Source of the DNA: Pyrenopolyporus hunteri
Taxonomy: Eukaryota > Ascomycota > Sordariomycetes > Xylariales > Hypoxylaceae
Reading direction: 5' to 3'
Assembly (NCBI GenBank): GCA_902806595.1
Contig: CADCXC010000005.1
Location: forward strand, 2,046,001 to 2,110,000
DNA: 64,000 bases
Positions 23,277 to 35,700 of this stretch are shown here, one piece after another (position 1 is the stretch's first letter; the number at the start of each line of letters is the position of its first letter). Position numbers and translations under genes: made by a program. Under the pieces are notes generated by a model, which saw nothing but the letters and a program-made list of their open reading frames with translations, searched no databases and was not told the DNA's origin.

Positions 23277-26200
23277 ATGAACTCCTCAATGCTTGCTGGA
23301 GTCGGCGAGACCAACTTCAACCCGAAACATGCTGTCTCCTGGCTTGAGGAACAGCCTGAAGAATTACAGCTATGGTATGTCTCGAGAAACTTCTTGAATC
23401 TGGTCCTGCGTTTACATGAACCACCTAGGCAAGTTATCTTCGAGAAACTCTTACTACATGCTGAAAAGCCAAAACAGTCTTCCGGTAATGCTTGCGGGAA
23501 ACTTCATGGCTTTGTTGAGCAATGCTCGAGGTCCTCTAAGCCCGCGTTGCGGGACTTTGCGTTTGCGGAGGACACCGCCCTGAGGCTTTTCGACTTCTTC
23601 ATGGAATGGAACGAGAAGGATTCGCACCGACCCATGAGGCTCGTCCTTGACTTTCTCACACATTTAATATCTAGTAACCCTACGCCAGAGGTCGGCGCCT
23701 CTGTCAAGGCAATTATATTGAACACCACTGTGTCCACTATCACGCAGCAGGCCACTCGCCCGTCAATAAAATCTGCCATGGTTGTTCTAGATTATTTTAT
23801 CCAGAAAAAACTAGTATATCCATACACCATTTTAGAACTTTACCAGGAGATCCACGGTCTCCCGTCGGACGAAGACGTCCTCTGGGATGCTTTCATCGCT
23901 AATATCTTCGCTTGGATGGAGCTCCACCATCTATGTCACGTAGCCGGAAAGCTCCTCGTTACTATCTTCACGAGTCCCTGGTATGAAGATAAGGACGTTA
24001 GGCATTCACCCGAAAGGTGGCACAGATTTATATACAGGGGTTTACAGACAAATCTCGATTTTCTCGATCCAATTAAGCTTTACATATTCGTTCAACTGTT
24101 TAAGGTCGATCGGGCTGGCTCCTTGGCGTATCTTCAGCACCTCTCCTCGCTTCAAAGGCTGACTAGCGGAGATAGCGATGGTTGGGACATCAACTCAATG
24201 CTGTGGCTCGCCATGCTTGAAGCAGGGAAGAAAGAAGGGGTTGTAGATGAGCCCGGTCGTGGTAAGTTATAACCATTAGATGTCGACGCGCGCGTTTTCG
24301 AGCCCCGCTGAACTGTATAAAGAGCCAGAGAAAAATCATCAATCCATATTTCAACTTCGAGCAGACGTGCTCGAGAGTGTCCTGTGCCATGATTCTTACG
24401 AGGCGCGCTCTTCAGCCGTCTCACTTCTTATAGCATCACCATCTACGACAAAGCCATACACGGCAGAATCATTAGATTTACTTCGGCGATATTTACCCTC
24501 TTTTCACGAAGATTCTGATCCGAAAATGCGCTACGATGTCCTAAGCCATTCGAGAAACATGATTAAACGAATCCAAAATACCATCGAGTCGCTACGGCGG
24601 GAAGCTGATAGAGCTCTGAAGATTAACAAACCTGGACCGAAAAAAGATGTTGAGTTGTCTACCTCGGAGGAAGTTAAATTCAATGGTATTAAGGGGCACC
24701 GAAATGACACGGCTATGGAGCTAAGCACCACGCTACGTCGACACGAAGACTTCGTCGCTTGGTATGTGAGCTTTCTCAAGGACGAGCTCGCCCCTACCGC
24801 ATCTTACCAGCGACATATTACGGCACTGAAGGCAATGGTACTTATTGTGAAGCCAGCTCAGGTTCATGGGAGAAATACGACCTCTTCTGAATTGAGTACC
24901 TTACTCGTTGATTCGACGTGGTTTCGCTCTATCCTTGATCTTGTAATGGATCCATTTGACGATGTAAGAGAGACAGCGGCTTCGTTGGTAATGTGTCTTT
25001 CACCCGTAAAAGGGTACCAGGGGCTGCAAAGCCAAACGGATAAATTAGGAAAGACAGCTATCGAAGAACTTCGGAGCTTCTGCGATAAGGCAGATGAGCT
25101 TGCTCGGCGGACCGCTCGCGCTGACCACTCTGATGGCGCCGCTCGTTCGTCCGAGCTATTGTACCGCTGGAGTACGGATGCGGAAGAACGAATGCGAATT
25201 CCTTTTGCAGTACTATCAAGCCTCGAAGCTAAACTTTCCGCCGCCGAGAAAGATCTAGCCACTGCAGTGTTACAGGCGCCGGTGCATGGCAGCTTTGCTT
25301 CCCTTCGGTATGCTCAAGCCGCCCTATCATTCAGAAACGGACACAAGCTTACAGGCATAGGTATATATGGAATTCTTTCTCAAACATGAAGTTCTCCGAG
25401 AAAGAGGTAGAGACCTTAGCTGATTTACAGGATCGTGCCGTTACATGTTGCCAGAGAATATGGCAGGCTGTACGTCATGTCCTCTGCGACGATTCTCCTG
25501 AAGGGCATCTCCCCGAAGAGCTTGAAGAAGTTGAAGGGCTCGATACTAAGGACTTACTTAGTTATAGTTTTCGGGCTATCCACGAGTCAAGGTAAGAATG
25601 GATTCATTCATACCGATCGAATTGCTGCTAAGTATCCGAGTAATTTGATGCGTGCTGTCGCGAGCAACGCTAGCAACAATAGAGACCTTAGGCTTATAGC
25701 CCCTTCAAAGCGAAATTTCGAGGCAATTGGAAGATTAACCTTCGAGGAACTGTCAAATCTGCGCCACCGAGGAGCATTCACAACCGTATCCCAGACATTT
25801 ACGAGCTGTTGCCAGCTTGTAAAATATTTTCCAGCTCCTTCAGGGGATGGTTACAGCCTCCTCGATGAATGGTACGATGTTAGTAGAACCCAAGACCTCA
25901 AATCTACTCCACGGAAGCATATACTAAGAGATAGACAGGGGGCACTGAATTGCATTAAAACGCAAGCATCCACGACTCGAAGGTCGGCCGGTATCCCGGC
26001 TCTCATTGTTGGTATACTCTCTTCTAACGCAGATCGCCCATCTTTCGAAGACGTCATCCGTAACCTGCAAGACATCGGTCGCATACCAGCGCTCGTGGCC
26101 GAAACGGACGGGTCAAATTTGCCTCAAGTACACGCCTTAAACTGCATCAAGGACATCTTCAAAAGCTCATACCTGAGCAAGAGAGCGGAACCTTACCTCA

Positions 26201-28523
26201 CTGATTGTCTTCAACTAGCGGCTAACAGCCTCAAATCTGAGATGTAAGTTTAGGGTCGCTAGCTTCGTACATTCACTCGTAGGCTGATATTAACAGATGG
26301 GCAATACGAAACTGCGGCCTTCTGCTTCTGAGGAGTCTCATTGACTGCCTCTTTGGTACGAGCGAGAGCAAGACTTCAATCGAGGCAGGTTGGGACGGGC
26401 GTACGATCAAGATCTCGTACAACAAATTCAAAGCCCTTCCAGCGCTCCTCGTAAACCTCCTAGAGATGGGTCAGCAATCGGAGGGCGTCTTGATAGGAAC
26501 GCAGACGGCGGAATCCGTCTTCCCCGCATTAGATATTATACGCCGGGCCGGGCCGCCGGAGGAATTCCGTGATAAGCTCTACGGCATCATCGCATGGTAC
26601 CTAGGAAGTCGCATCTGGCACGTCCGAGAAATCGCTGCCCGTACCTTATGCTCTTTTCTTCTCAAGCCTGGTTGGCTCGATTCCGTCGCGGACCTTCTAG
26701 CCGACGCTGATTATTCCTCGAACAAGCTACACGGAGCGCTCTTGACGCTTAAATTCTTACTCGAGAGGCTCGCTGAAGTGATGCCTGACCAACTTTCAGG
26801 TACCTAAGCATGCTAAATTATACAACTGTATCTGATTCCCCATGCTAATTGTTAATAGATCACAACGTTAGTATTCTGCATGACCTACTTGCAGAACTAG
26901 CTTCAAGAAATGGCTGTATCAACTCATGTCTAGAAACAAGAGCGCTATATATCGAGGTAATGTGCTTCATACACGGATTAAACACGTCCAAAAAGGCAGC
27001 GAAGCCTGATACTACTGCTGCATCTTGGGACCTGCCACCATCCTGGAACATTGAACTTAGCGGCCGCCCCGACATGAGTACAGCACCGTCAGCGCTACTA
27101 GATATCAGACTCGGGCAACTAGCTGTGTTGAATGCCCTGCAACAGTCAAACACATTTGCAGGCGATACTCTGAGCCAGGTTCTGACAAAAGCCTTGAAGA
27201 GAGATGATAATGTTGCTTGCTCCATGCTAGAGAGCTTGTCTTCATTTGATTCACCACAGACTATTAAAGCGCAAAGGGAACTCGTCGACGCATATATACA
27301 AGTGTGCTTCGAGACAGACGCTGCAGAGCCGCGCACGATTGCTCTGGAGAACCTTGCGGCTCTCATGGATAGTATGCTGTGTGATGTATCAAGAGAAGGG
27401 CTACAGAATCTTCCTACGGCCGAGATTATAGCACGGCTCTGGGCAGATCTCTATAGGAAACCTATGAACCCAAGCTTATCAGATGCCATCGTCCGCGTAA
27501 GCGGATCGCTATTGTCAGTTATAATGCTACGGTCTAAAGACTCAGCCCAGGACGAATTGGAGCAGTGGCTCAGGTCCTGGGGCGCGATTATTAGCGATGC
27601 CGGAATGGCAGACAGGGTATGTTCAAACTCTTCTTTCTCTCCTCTCCTCTCCTTACGGCCAACACTAACATCCACGTTCTCGCCAGACATTCGACAGCCG
27701 CATGGCCGCCGTCAGCGCCATGCGCTCATTTTCATCAAGCATCGCATCCTCCTCCCCCACCGCGACGGGAGAGACTCTCGCCCCGGCACACATACCGTGG
27801 CTCCTCGCTCTCTACGACGCCCTCAACGACGACGACGACGAGGTCCGCGCGGCCGCCGCCGCAGCCGCGACGCCCCTGCTCTCGAACCAGCGCCTCGTCT
27901 CCGTCGAAGCCGGGCGCCGGCTCCTGCGGCGGCTGGGCGCGCTCTTCGGTAATACGGAGGAGTTCAGGGCGCACGTCGCGTGTCGGATGACCGGGCACAT
28001 CCCCATTATACCTCTATCGCCGAGCACAACAGCACCGACAGCGCAGGACTCTCGTAGTCTAAGCGCCCCAACCGCCAAAACCCTCCTAAGCAACTGGGCG
28101 CCGGCCGAGTCGCAGCTCGCGGAGGCGATGCGCTTCGACGACTCGCTGTTCGTCGTCGAGGAGCAGAACCTGTACGTGGACGAGGTGAGGGAGGCGCGGC
28201 GCTGGAGCGAGGTGTTCTCCGCCCGCCGCCCCCCTTCGTCCGAAATGTTAACCGCCGCCCTATCCCGCTGGCTCCTCGCCGCCCTGCGCTCGCTAACCCG
28301 CGCCGCGGCCGCCGAGCGCGCGGACGGCCCGCTGGGCTGGACGTCCAAGCCCGAGGTCTACGCCATCTGCGCGCGGGCGCTGATCGGCGGCGCGGCGCTC
28401 GCCGCGGCTGGGGATACGGAGGTCGAGGATGCGTTGCGGCGGTTCTGGGATGAGGGCCGGCGGAGGGGGGTGCATGGGTTGTTGTTGGGGATGTGTGGGG
28501 GTTTGGATGGATGGAAGAGGTAA
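23277..28523 (+). CDS. TRM732: TRM732/THADA homologue, tRNA 2'-O-methylation partner
   Basis: Armadillo-like protein that in yeast partners Trm7 to methylate the ribose of C32 in tRNA anticodon loops; cytoplasmic. Seven exons: 23277-24261, 24329-25307, 25355-25591, 25641-26243, 26297-26799, 26859-27616, 27687-28523, total 4902 nt, 1633 residues, normal for fungal members. The DUF2428 core spans about residues 670-930 with CDDSPEGHLPE and DLLSYSFRAIHESSNLMRAV, the latter restored exactly by splicing exon 3 to exon 4. Upstream is FLKDELAPTASYQRHITALK; downstream is WAIRNCGLLLLRSLID after intron 4. An in-frame TAA 12 nt upstream fixes the start. Intron 1 has two possible acceptors (24322 or 24328). 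Exon 7 is markedly GC-richer than the rest, with an Ala/Arg-rich less conserved C-terminus. Confidence 0.93.
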
Positions 28524-29244
28524 GAGGGACTAAAAGGAGGAAGGGAGGAAAGGTGAAAAAGGAGAAAAGGGGATTAGACGAGACGGGTAGTGCAGACGTA
28601 CATGGTATATACCTATCTCGGTACACGCTTCCTATACTGCTCATGATTTATATTCATCATCTTCACATGGTCAAAGTTCAACCCAAGCAGCTGTATTGTT
28701 GCTATTTATTCGCTGTGATCGTGTTTCCTATTCCCAACGCCCAACAACCTCTCTGCTTTGTTATATACTATATATTCGTCCTATCCGCTGCCGTAAACAC
28801 ACAATTCATCCATCCTGATGTGATACCTATAATAACTAAGCATCTAGGTACCTATGTATACAAGTACGTACGCTCCGGAGTCTCCTTCATCTATTCGTAA
28901 ACTCGTGTGTCGTCAGTATATATATACCATGGGTATCGTGTACACTCTCTCTCGCTTGCTCGCTTCGTCGTTTGGTGTGTATGTGTATGTGATAGGAGTA
29001 TAAATAGGCAGGGATGCAAATACCGCTTCTCTCCAAACCGAGGTAGGTAGGTAAGTCATCGACTCCCTTTAAAGCAGCAGTAGCCGCAGCAGCCATCAAG
29101 ATTTATAGTCCACGGCCAACATCCACTTTCCGCATGCGTATGCGTATTCGCATCTTCGAATATGTCTTCATCCCCGTCTTCATCCCCGTCCTCATCCTCG
29201 TCCTCATCCTCATCCTCATCCCCACCCTCAACCTGGAACTCTCC
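28524..29244. other. Convergent 3' region with TCATCC repeats
   Basis: About 720 bases between convergent TRM732 and the DUF3074 gene. It contains AT-rich stretches, a GTAGGTAGGTAAG tract near 29043 and an imperfect TCATCC/TCGTCC hexamer array at 29162-29223. No gene is seen. Confidence 0.55.
29162..29223. repeat. Imperfect TCATCC hexanucleotide array
   Basis: About ten degenerate copies of TCATCC/TCGTCC/CCGTCT in tandem just beyond the stop of the DUF3074 gene. Confidence 0.85.
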
Positions 29245-31443
29245 CTACGAGCGCAACGTACTAGCCCTCCTCGCATCACGATCTGTCATCTGGTCCGTCA
29301 CAGACCTCTTAATCCCCTGGCCCGGACCACTCCCAAGCTCATTCCCATTCCCATTCCCACTCACACTCCCTTGGCTGTCCACAACAATCCCCTCGCGTCC
29401 TAACCTCGCAACCAGCATCGTATTCTGCGTCTGTAACTCGCAGATCCGCTCGGTCAGGATATCGATCTGCTTGCGCGCGATATCGCGCTCGGCACGCACT
29501 TTATCGAGCTCCATGGCCAGGTTAGCTTTCTCCTCGCGCTCGATAGTCTTGCGTCTCCGCGCCTCGGCCTTCTTCTGCTCCTCGGCGCGCTTGGCTTCGA
29601 GCTTGGCTAGTTCCCGCTGGTACTTGTCGTGCTGCTTGGCCATCTCGCGCTCGTGCTTTTCGCGCAGCTTCTGCAGCGCCGCCTCGTCGCGTTGCTGCGA
29701 CGCCTCCGCGCTGTCGCGTTTCGCGAGGGCTCGTTCTTGAGCGCGCCGGAGTTTCTCCTCCGTCTTGCGCTTGCGCTCTTGTAGTTTCTTGAGCTCCTTT
29801 TCATGGTGCGAGGGTGTCGCCGAGCGCGTAGCGAGAGACTCGCTCGACACGGTGGATTCGGCGCCGCCGTTGGTGATGGACGGTGTGATCTGCGTCGAGC
29901 TGTCCTCTGGCTTCTGTGACGCGTTGTCGTTTTCGTCGATCCCTTCGGCTTCTAGGCTGTGGAAGCTATGGATCGAGGATTGGTCGTCTTCTTGGGACTG
30001 GGGCTGAGACAGGTCTGACGAGTCTGTATCTTCGCTTCTGGCTAATCCGAACGGGTTCGGAATTCGAGAGGCGGCGACGGAAGCTGCGGCGTTTAGAGCG
30101 TTTGCGAGCATGCCGTAAACTCCGGCGGGGCCGGGGTCTCCCTCCGATTCTTCTCTCTGCTTGGCGGCTGATGGCCGTGGGGCACTTGGGCGGTTAGGAA
30201 TGTTTGGTATGGAGTCTGTGGAAGTTGGATTTTCGGGAGCCGCTTTCTCGGGTCTGGGTAGCTCTTGTTCGGATTCGCCTTCTCTATTATTAGGTTCAGC
30301 GAGATCGTCGAATGACTTGGATGACATCCAATTTATAAACTTGTTGGCGTCGCCGGCAATTCCGGGGGGTGTCCCTTTCTCAATCAAAAAGCGTGGGACG
30401 CTACCACCGGGGTCGCTTCGAGTAACCATTATCCATTCAATCTTCGTCTCGTAGTTTTCGTCTTCCTCTCGGCCGTCCCCTGAGACGTCCGCGCTCCCAA
30501 TAGTCTTACCTCGTTTCCTTCCAGTTTCCTCTTTTGTCGACGAGGAGTCTATCGCTTGGCGGGCTGAACGAATTGTAGCCTCCCTGCCGATATTGTCGGC
30601 AGCCTTTCGCTTCGATGCCGTAGCCTCGTCACTGGGTAAGTCGACTGATGACCGGGTTTTGCGTAGGGGCTTCTCTACTTTGATCTCGCGGATAAATTCG
30701 ACGGACTCGTACTGGCCGCGGATAAAACCCTGCCGCGGAGGGCATTCCGGATGGATACACGGTTTTGAGACGAGCATGAAGTGTCTGGGGGTGCCAGGAG
30801 CGTCGATGACCGAGTCGGAGCTCATCAGCAGGGTGATAAAGTCTCGGGGTGATGTTGGTCCCGGGAATTGTGCAGATAGTTGATAGACTTGGGCAATGTG
30901 TTAGCTTTTTCCGGCTCTTGGAAGTGATAATATGGTCTTGCCTTGTATCTTGCCGCGACCAGGGACGGTTTGGTCTTCGACCTTTTTATCGGCGCCAATG
31001 CCTCTGATACTCCCGTCACCTGGCTTCCCCTGCACCTTCAAGCTCTCGTCGAGCTCCCTTTCCATACCCAACTTCCACTTTTCAAAAGTGATGCCGTCAT
31101 GGACACTACGCCTAGCAAACCAAGCACCTTTCTTGTCCTTGGCGGCCAACTTATATATATCCAAGCCTAGCGGGTTCTCGCGGGCATTGATCTTGACCTC
31201 TTGCCATTGCTTCCTCAATTCGGCGGCACGTTTCGTCAGAGCTTCGTCGGATAGAGAAGAGGGATTTGTATCAGCGACTGATCGCGGCTGGCCAGCTGGA
31301 TGCGAAGAGGACTCTGGAATAGAGTCGACTATGCATTGCGCGTCGCGGAACGTGTCTTTCAAGAAGCTGTCGAGCTGTTCCTGGGCGACGTCATCCCAAT
31401 TGATAGGGCCGAGAGCCTTGAAGGCCTCGTGGGCGCCTGACAT
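29245..31443 (-). CDS. DUF3074 START-like domain protein with coiled-coil tail
   Basis: Fungal protein with an N-terminal DUF3074 domain, a START-like fold expected to bind a hydrophobic ligand, probably lipid; the substrate is unknown. Exons complement(30942..31443) and (29245..30887) give 714 residues. The intron is GC-AG: the donor is GCAAGA after CAAG, the branch site is gctaac, and the acceptor is cccaag. Splicing restores VYQLSAQFPGPTSPRDFITLL. Domain features include HFMLVSKPC, GQYESVEFIREI and VTRSDPGGSVPRFLIEKGTPPG, spanning about residues 90-370. The middle is disordered. The C-terminal third (about 520-660) is a long Glu/Lys/Arg-rich coiled coil beginning EKELKKLQERKRKTEEKLRR, followed by an ER-IC-LQTQNTML leucine-zipper-like stretch. 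No membrane segment is visible. It sits beside another START-like gene (32789-37030). Confidence 0.88.
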
Positions 31444-32788
31444 GATTGATTTCCCCCTTTGGGCGTCTGGGCTTAATATCTACTAAGGATACTACTGCTT
31501 ATAGGTACTGGGGTTTAGGGAATGGCTGAATTGCACGTGTTTGAGGAGCAGACCATCGATTGAAGAAATATTTAGGAATTAAGGGATATCTGAGGAATTG
31601 AGGTTGTATATTACATTCTGCGCTCAAGGCGTCGCTAGATAGGTAGGTCGATTATAAGGGGACGCAAGTATACTGGTTCATAAGAGTTATTACGAAATTA
31701 AGGGAGCAAGGGTCGTATACGATGTCATAGGTAGAAGGTAGCAAGAAACCGAAAACGAGGGCTGAGTTTGGAGAAGTCTAGGTTGAAGACCGGGGACCCG
31801 CCTTGGCTTCCCTCTGCTATTCGGTGCCAAGCCAGAAGGCTCAGCTTGGTTCCGCCCAACATCCTTGACGTCATCCTTACGCTTGATAGGCCTGGACCCC
31901 TGAATCGTGAGTCCGAGGAGCCCTCCCGAGTCCGAGCACGACTACCTGTAATAATGTACTTTGTAATAATTGATTGTCATCTCTACGGCGAAACAAAGTG
32001 GTTTATTTTAAGAAGTACAAATATCTTTTTCAATGTCATTAAGCATCAAGTCCGAACTCTTGAGTTGGGTTCTCTTCGTATAGACGTTATGAGTGTGATA
32101 AGGTATTAAAACATAAGGAGATTAGACTACGGATGTGGCTTTCAGAAGTTCCGTCCATGTCAGACAGATATATCTGCCAGCTGTCGCAGCATCTTATCAA
32201 TGCGGCATCAGTTGGCATATGTTTAGGAAAGTACCAGGGCTATTATCCAACACTGAAATTCCAATAATGTCCACTAAGATTTAGTAGTTATCCGCTGGAA
32301 TATAGCGGGTATTACTTTGATTTAGCGTATCTAATATAGTGGTACTTATCCCAAATCAAACCAGCTGGTGGGACACCTGGCAGGTATTTCTAGGTACCAT
32401 ACACTTATAACACTGAATAACAAACGCCGCTTACTCTGGGTATTTGTTTTCCCTATATACCTATTCAACGCACTTTCTACCAAACAATATCTCTAGTGCT
32501 TCCTCCAAGTAGACGTATACCTCTTAGGTACCTATATACCGAGTAAGTAAACCTATATATGATACAAGGCCATTCCTCTGCCAAATATCAGTACTCTCAT
32601 ACCTTATGTAGGTGCTTCGGGTATATATACTCCTCTTCCCATAGTTCTATAAACCACCTGTAGCTACACGAGACACTTCCCGCTATTCACTCTCCCATAT
32701 ATTATATTTATACTGTATATCCATGCACTGAGATATGCAAGCAGGTATTGTCCCCTATGCATTTACATTCCTCCATTTCCACAATCCC
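31444..32788. other. AT-rich intergenic region
   Basis: 1.35 kb between the start of the DUF3074 gene and the 3' end of the BAR-PH-VASt gene. AT-rich with TAGGTACC motifs near 32395 and 32527. An open frame at 31768-32109 resembles nothing known. I see no gene. Confidence 0.5.
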
Positions 32789-35700
32789 TTATAAAACCGC
32801 CGCCCCCGGCTCCAAACTCAAGCTCTCTGCCTCCCTCTGCTTCAGGAGCGCCTCGCGGTCATCTCTACAACTACCGCAATACTCATCGTACCAGCGCTGC
32901 AAATTCCTGCGCTTGGACTCGTCTCTACTCCCACTCTCACTTCCGCTTCCCGCGCCCACACCAGCCAACACCCTCTGCGCAGCCTCCCCGCCATCTTTCA
33001 GCACGTCCCCGACCTTATCCTTATCCTTCGCGCTTCCCCACGCGGCGAGCAGCCCGCCGACCTGTTCGCAGCGGAGGTTCTCGTCGAACAGCCAGTTCTC
33101 CCACTCGGCGCGCAGCATCTCGCGCTCGACGCTGTTGACGGTGCGCATGGCGACGAGCAGGTCGTGACGGTAGGTACCTAGCTTCTGGCGGGTCTGGCGC
33201 AGGCGGCGGGCCGTAGCGCGGCTCGAGGCCGACGCCATGGACGCGCCGGCCAGCTCGTACGGCGCGTCGACGTCGCTGCTGTTGGCGATGGACTGGAACG
33301 TCGCGTAGCAGTAGCTGTCGCGGCGCCACGCGGGCGCCGGCCGTGAGCTGGTGGCGGCTTCGTCCAGGTCCGCGATGTAGATCGCCTTGCTCATGACCAC
33401 GTTCGGGCCCACGCCGACCCGGTTCATGAAGCCGGCGGCGCGGCGCTCGCTCCACCACGTCGATGTACTTTGCGATGAGAATATAAGGTTTGTGAGAACG
33501 CTAAAGCCGAGGAGGGCGATGAGGATCCACTGCGCTGTTATGACGTTCCATAGTTTCTTTATGGCGGCGAATGCCCACATCATCAGCGACGACGCGACGC
33601 TATCGGCGAAGGATCTGAGGGTCTCGATGAGCATCGAAGTCAGCGTGCGCGGGTTGATGTGTGGCTTTCTCGACACCTCGGTTTCCGCGGGCGTGAAGAC
33701 TACGACCTGAGTCTGCAGTCCTATATGTCCGTACACCTGGATGGCCCTCTTCGTGCGACTGTGATGGCCGAGTTTCCGTACTTGGTCTGTCGCGACTTCG
33801 GCTAGCTCTTCAGCATCCTGGCCGGCGTCGTCGAGAGCCTGCCGCTCGACCATATTCTTGGCCAGAGCAGGGGGTTTTGACCAATCTACCTTTGTGAAGA
33901 TGGCCAGCTTGCATTTCGATTTAGCGACGTGAGTGATGACAATTTTAGTGATCAACTTAAACCCGTGCGCATGAGGTAGATGCCATGGAGTCTTGACATG
34001 TGTGACCACGTATGTGACGTGGTCACTGAACAAGTCGATCGTCTGTAGATCAGTAACCTCTTCCGCCCTTGACCGACCTAGTCCCGTAGTGTAATTAACA
34101 TTAAAACGGAATTGCCTCTGCATTTTCCCGGCCTCGTTTAACTTCCAGGGGCCTTGGGAAATGTGTTGAGCCCTTCGCTCGAAATAGAGCTTAGGGAAGA
34201 CGAAGCTCTTATCTCCGAATAACACATGGAAACATGCTTTGGCGCTAATCTCGAAATTTCGCTCGGCCACCCTCCTCTGCATATCTTCGGGCTCGTATAT
34301 CACTGGATGAGCCGGTAGCTGAAACTTCGGAAGAGGTTTCCGTAAGCCTCTGCCTCGCGATCTATAAGTAGAGCCGTAGTGTCTAGGACTAACTGCCCTG
34401 CCGGTGGCGGTACCGTCGTCCATGGGGGTGTGCTCGGACACTTCTTCCCAGCTATCCATACTGGGACTCCTCCTGTCTAAATCTTCCTTCTCTAAATTGA
34501 GGAGTGCTTTAATGAGTTCGGGCAGGTCCATGGGTTCCTCGGCTTGTAGATCGTCTACTAGAAGATTCAGACGGGCATGTAGAAGATCAAGATCTTCAAG
34601 GAAAGTCTTGATCGTTATTCGAGTGTATCCGATATCGTCGGCATTTGGATTCAGATGGAGGAATATAAAATCACAGTCCCTGCCAGGGGCGGCTGTTACC
34701 TCCGTTATGGCGTCGAGGCTGATTGTGTACGTCACGACAAGGCCCATTTGATGGCCGTAGAAGTACATATTATCCGGAGTGACGTAGATTCGCCCGTTGC
34801 CGGCCATCTGCGGTACTTCACGATCGGCTTCCGAGGCACTAGCCCAAGAAGCTCTGAAAACAAGGACTAGCTTCTCATCCAAAGGTACGCTCGGGAAGAG
34901 TAGGCGGAACTGTGCTGAGTTTGTCTTGAGTTCTATGGGGTAGTCGGGAGGGAAAGACTCTGGCGGTGGCTTCTCTGGGGCGGGCTGGACAATCTTTGGT
35001 TGGCCTATCTTGGCATCCATGCTGATAGCCTTCTTATGTGACGAAACCGGACTCTTAAATTCCTCACCCTCACCGACCGTAGTCATCTTTATTGAGGGGG
35101 AGTTAGGTCCGAATGGATCGTCGGGATCCGGGTCAGCCCGGTTGGGCTTGGGAGAGTATTCGTGGCCCCAAGCATTGCTTCCCCAGTAGTTCGCCAAGAT
35201 TGCGGTTGGTAAAGTCTGTGAAGCATTCGCGCTGAAGACTCTGTCACCACTGTAGACAACGGCTGTCTTACTAAGATTAGTCGTTGCTGGCGGTTTGGCT
35301 AACGTCGGAGGTGCAAGACTGCCGGGCTGCGATTCCGGCCCAGGCAAAACTGGACCTTGCTGCTGTTGCTTCTGAGTTCCGGGAGGATATCCGGGTAGCA
35401 AACCATGACTAGCGGATATGAGACTGGCAATACCACCGGTCGGTCCTGACGACTGCATAGAACTTACATCCATGCTTGAAGTGAAAGTAGCTTTTCGATG
35501 AAGATCGAGTTTCTGCATAATCCTGGCCGCATGCTCTCGACTACTCTCCCCTTCCTCGCGGGCGAGCGACGTTACGGATCGCTTTGGAGGGGCTGTTGTG
35601 AGATCGAAACTCGGTCTGGGGACCAGACCAACTTCGGGGGCTGGTAGAGTCCCGGCTCGCTCGACAGCTAGTCCGTCGTCCATTTGTGCATCTAACGTTT

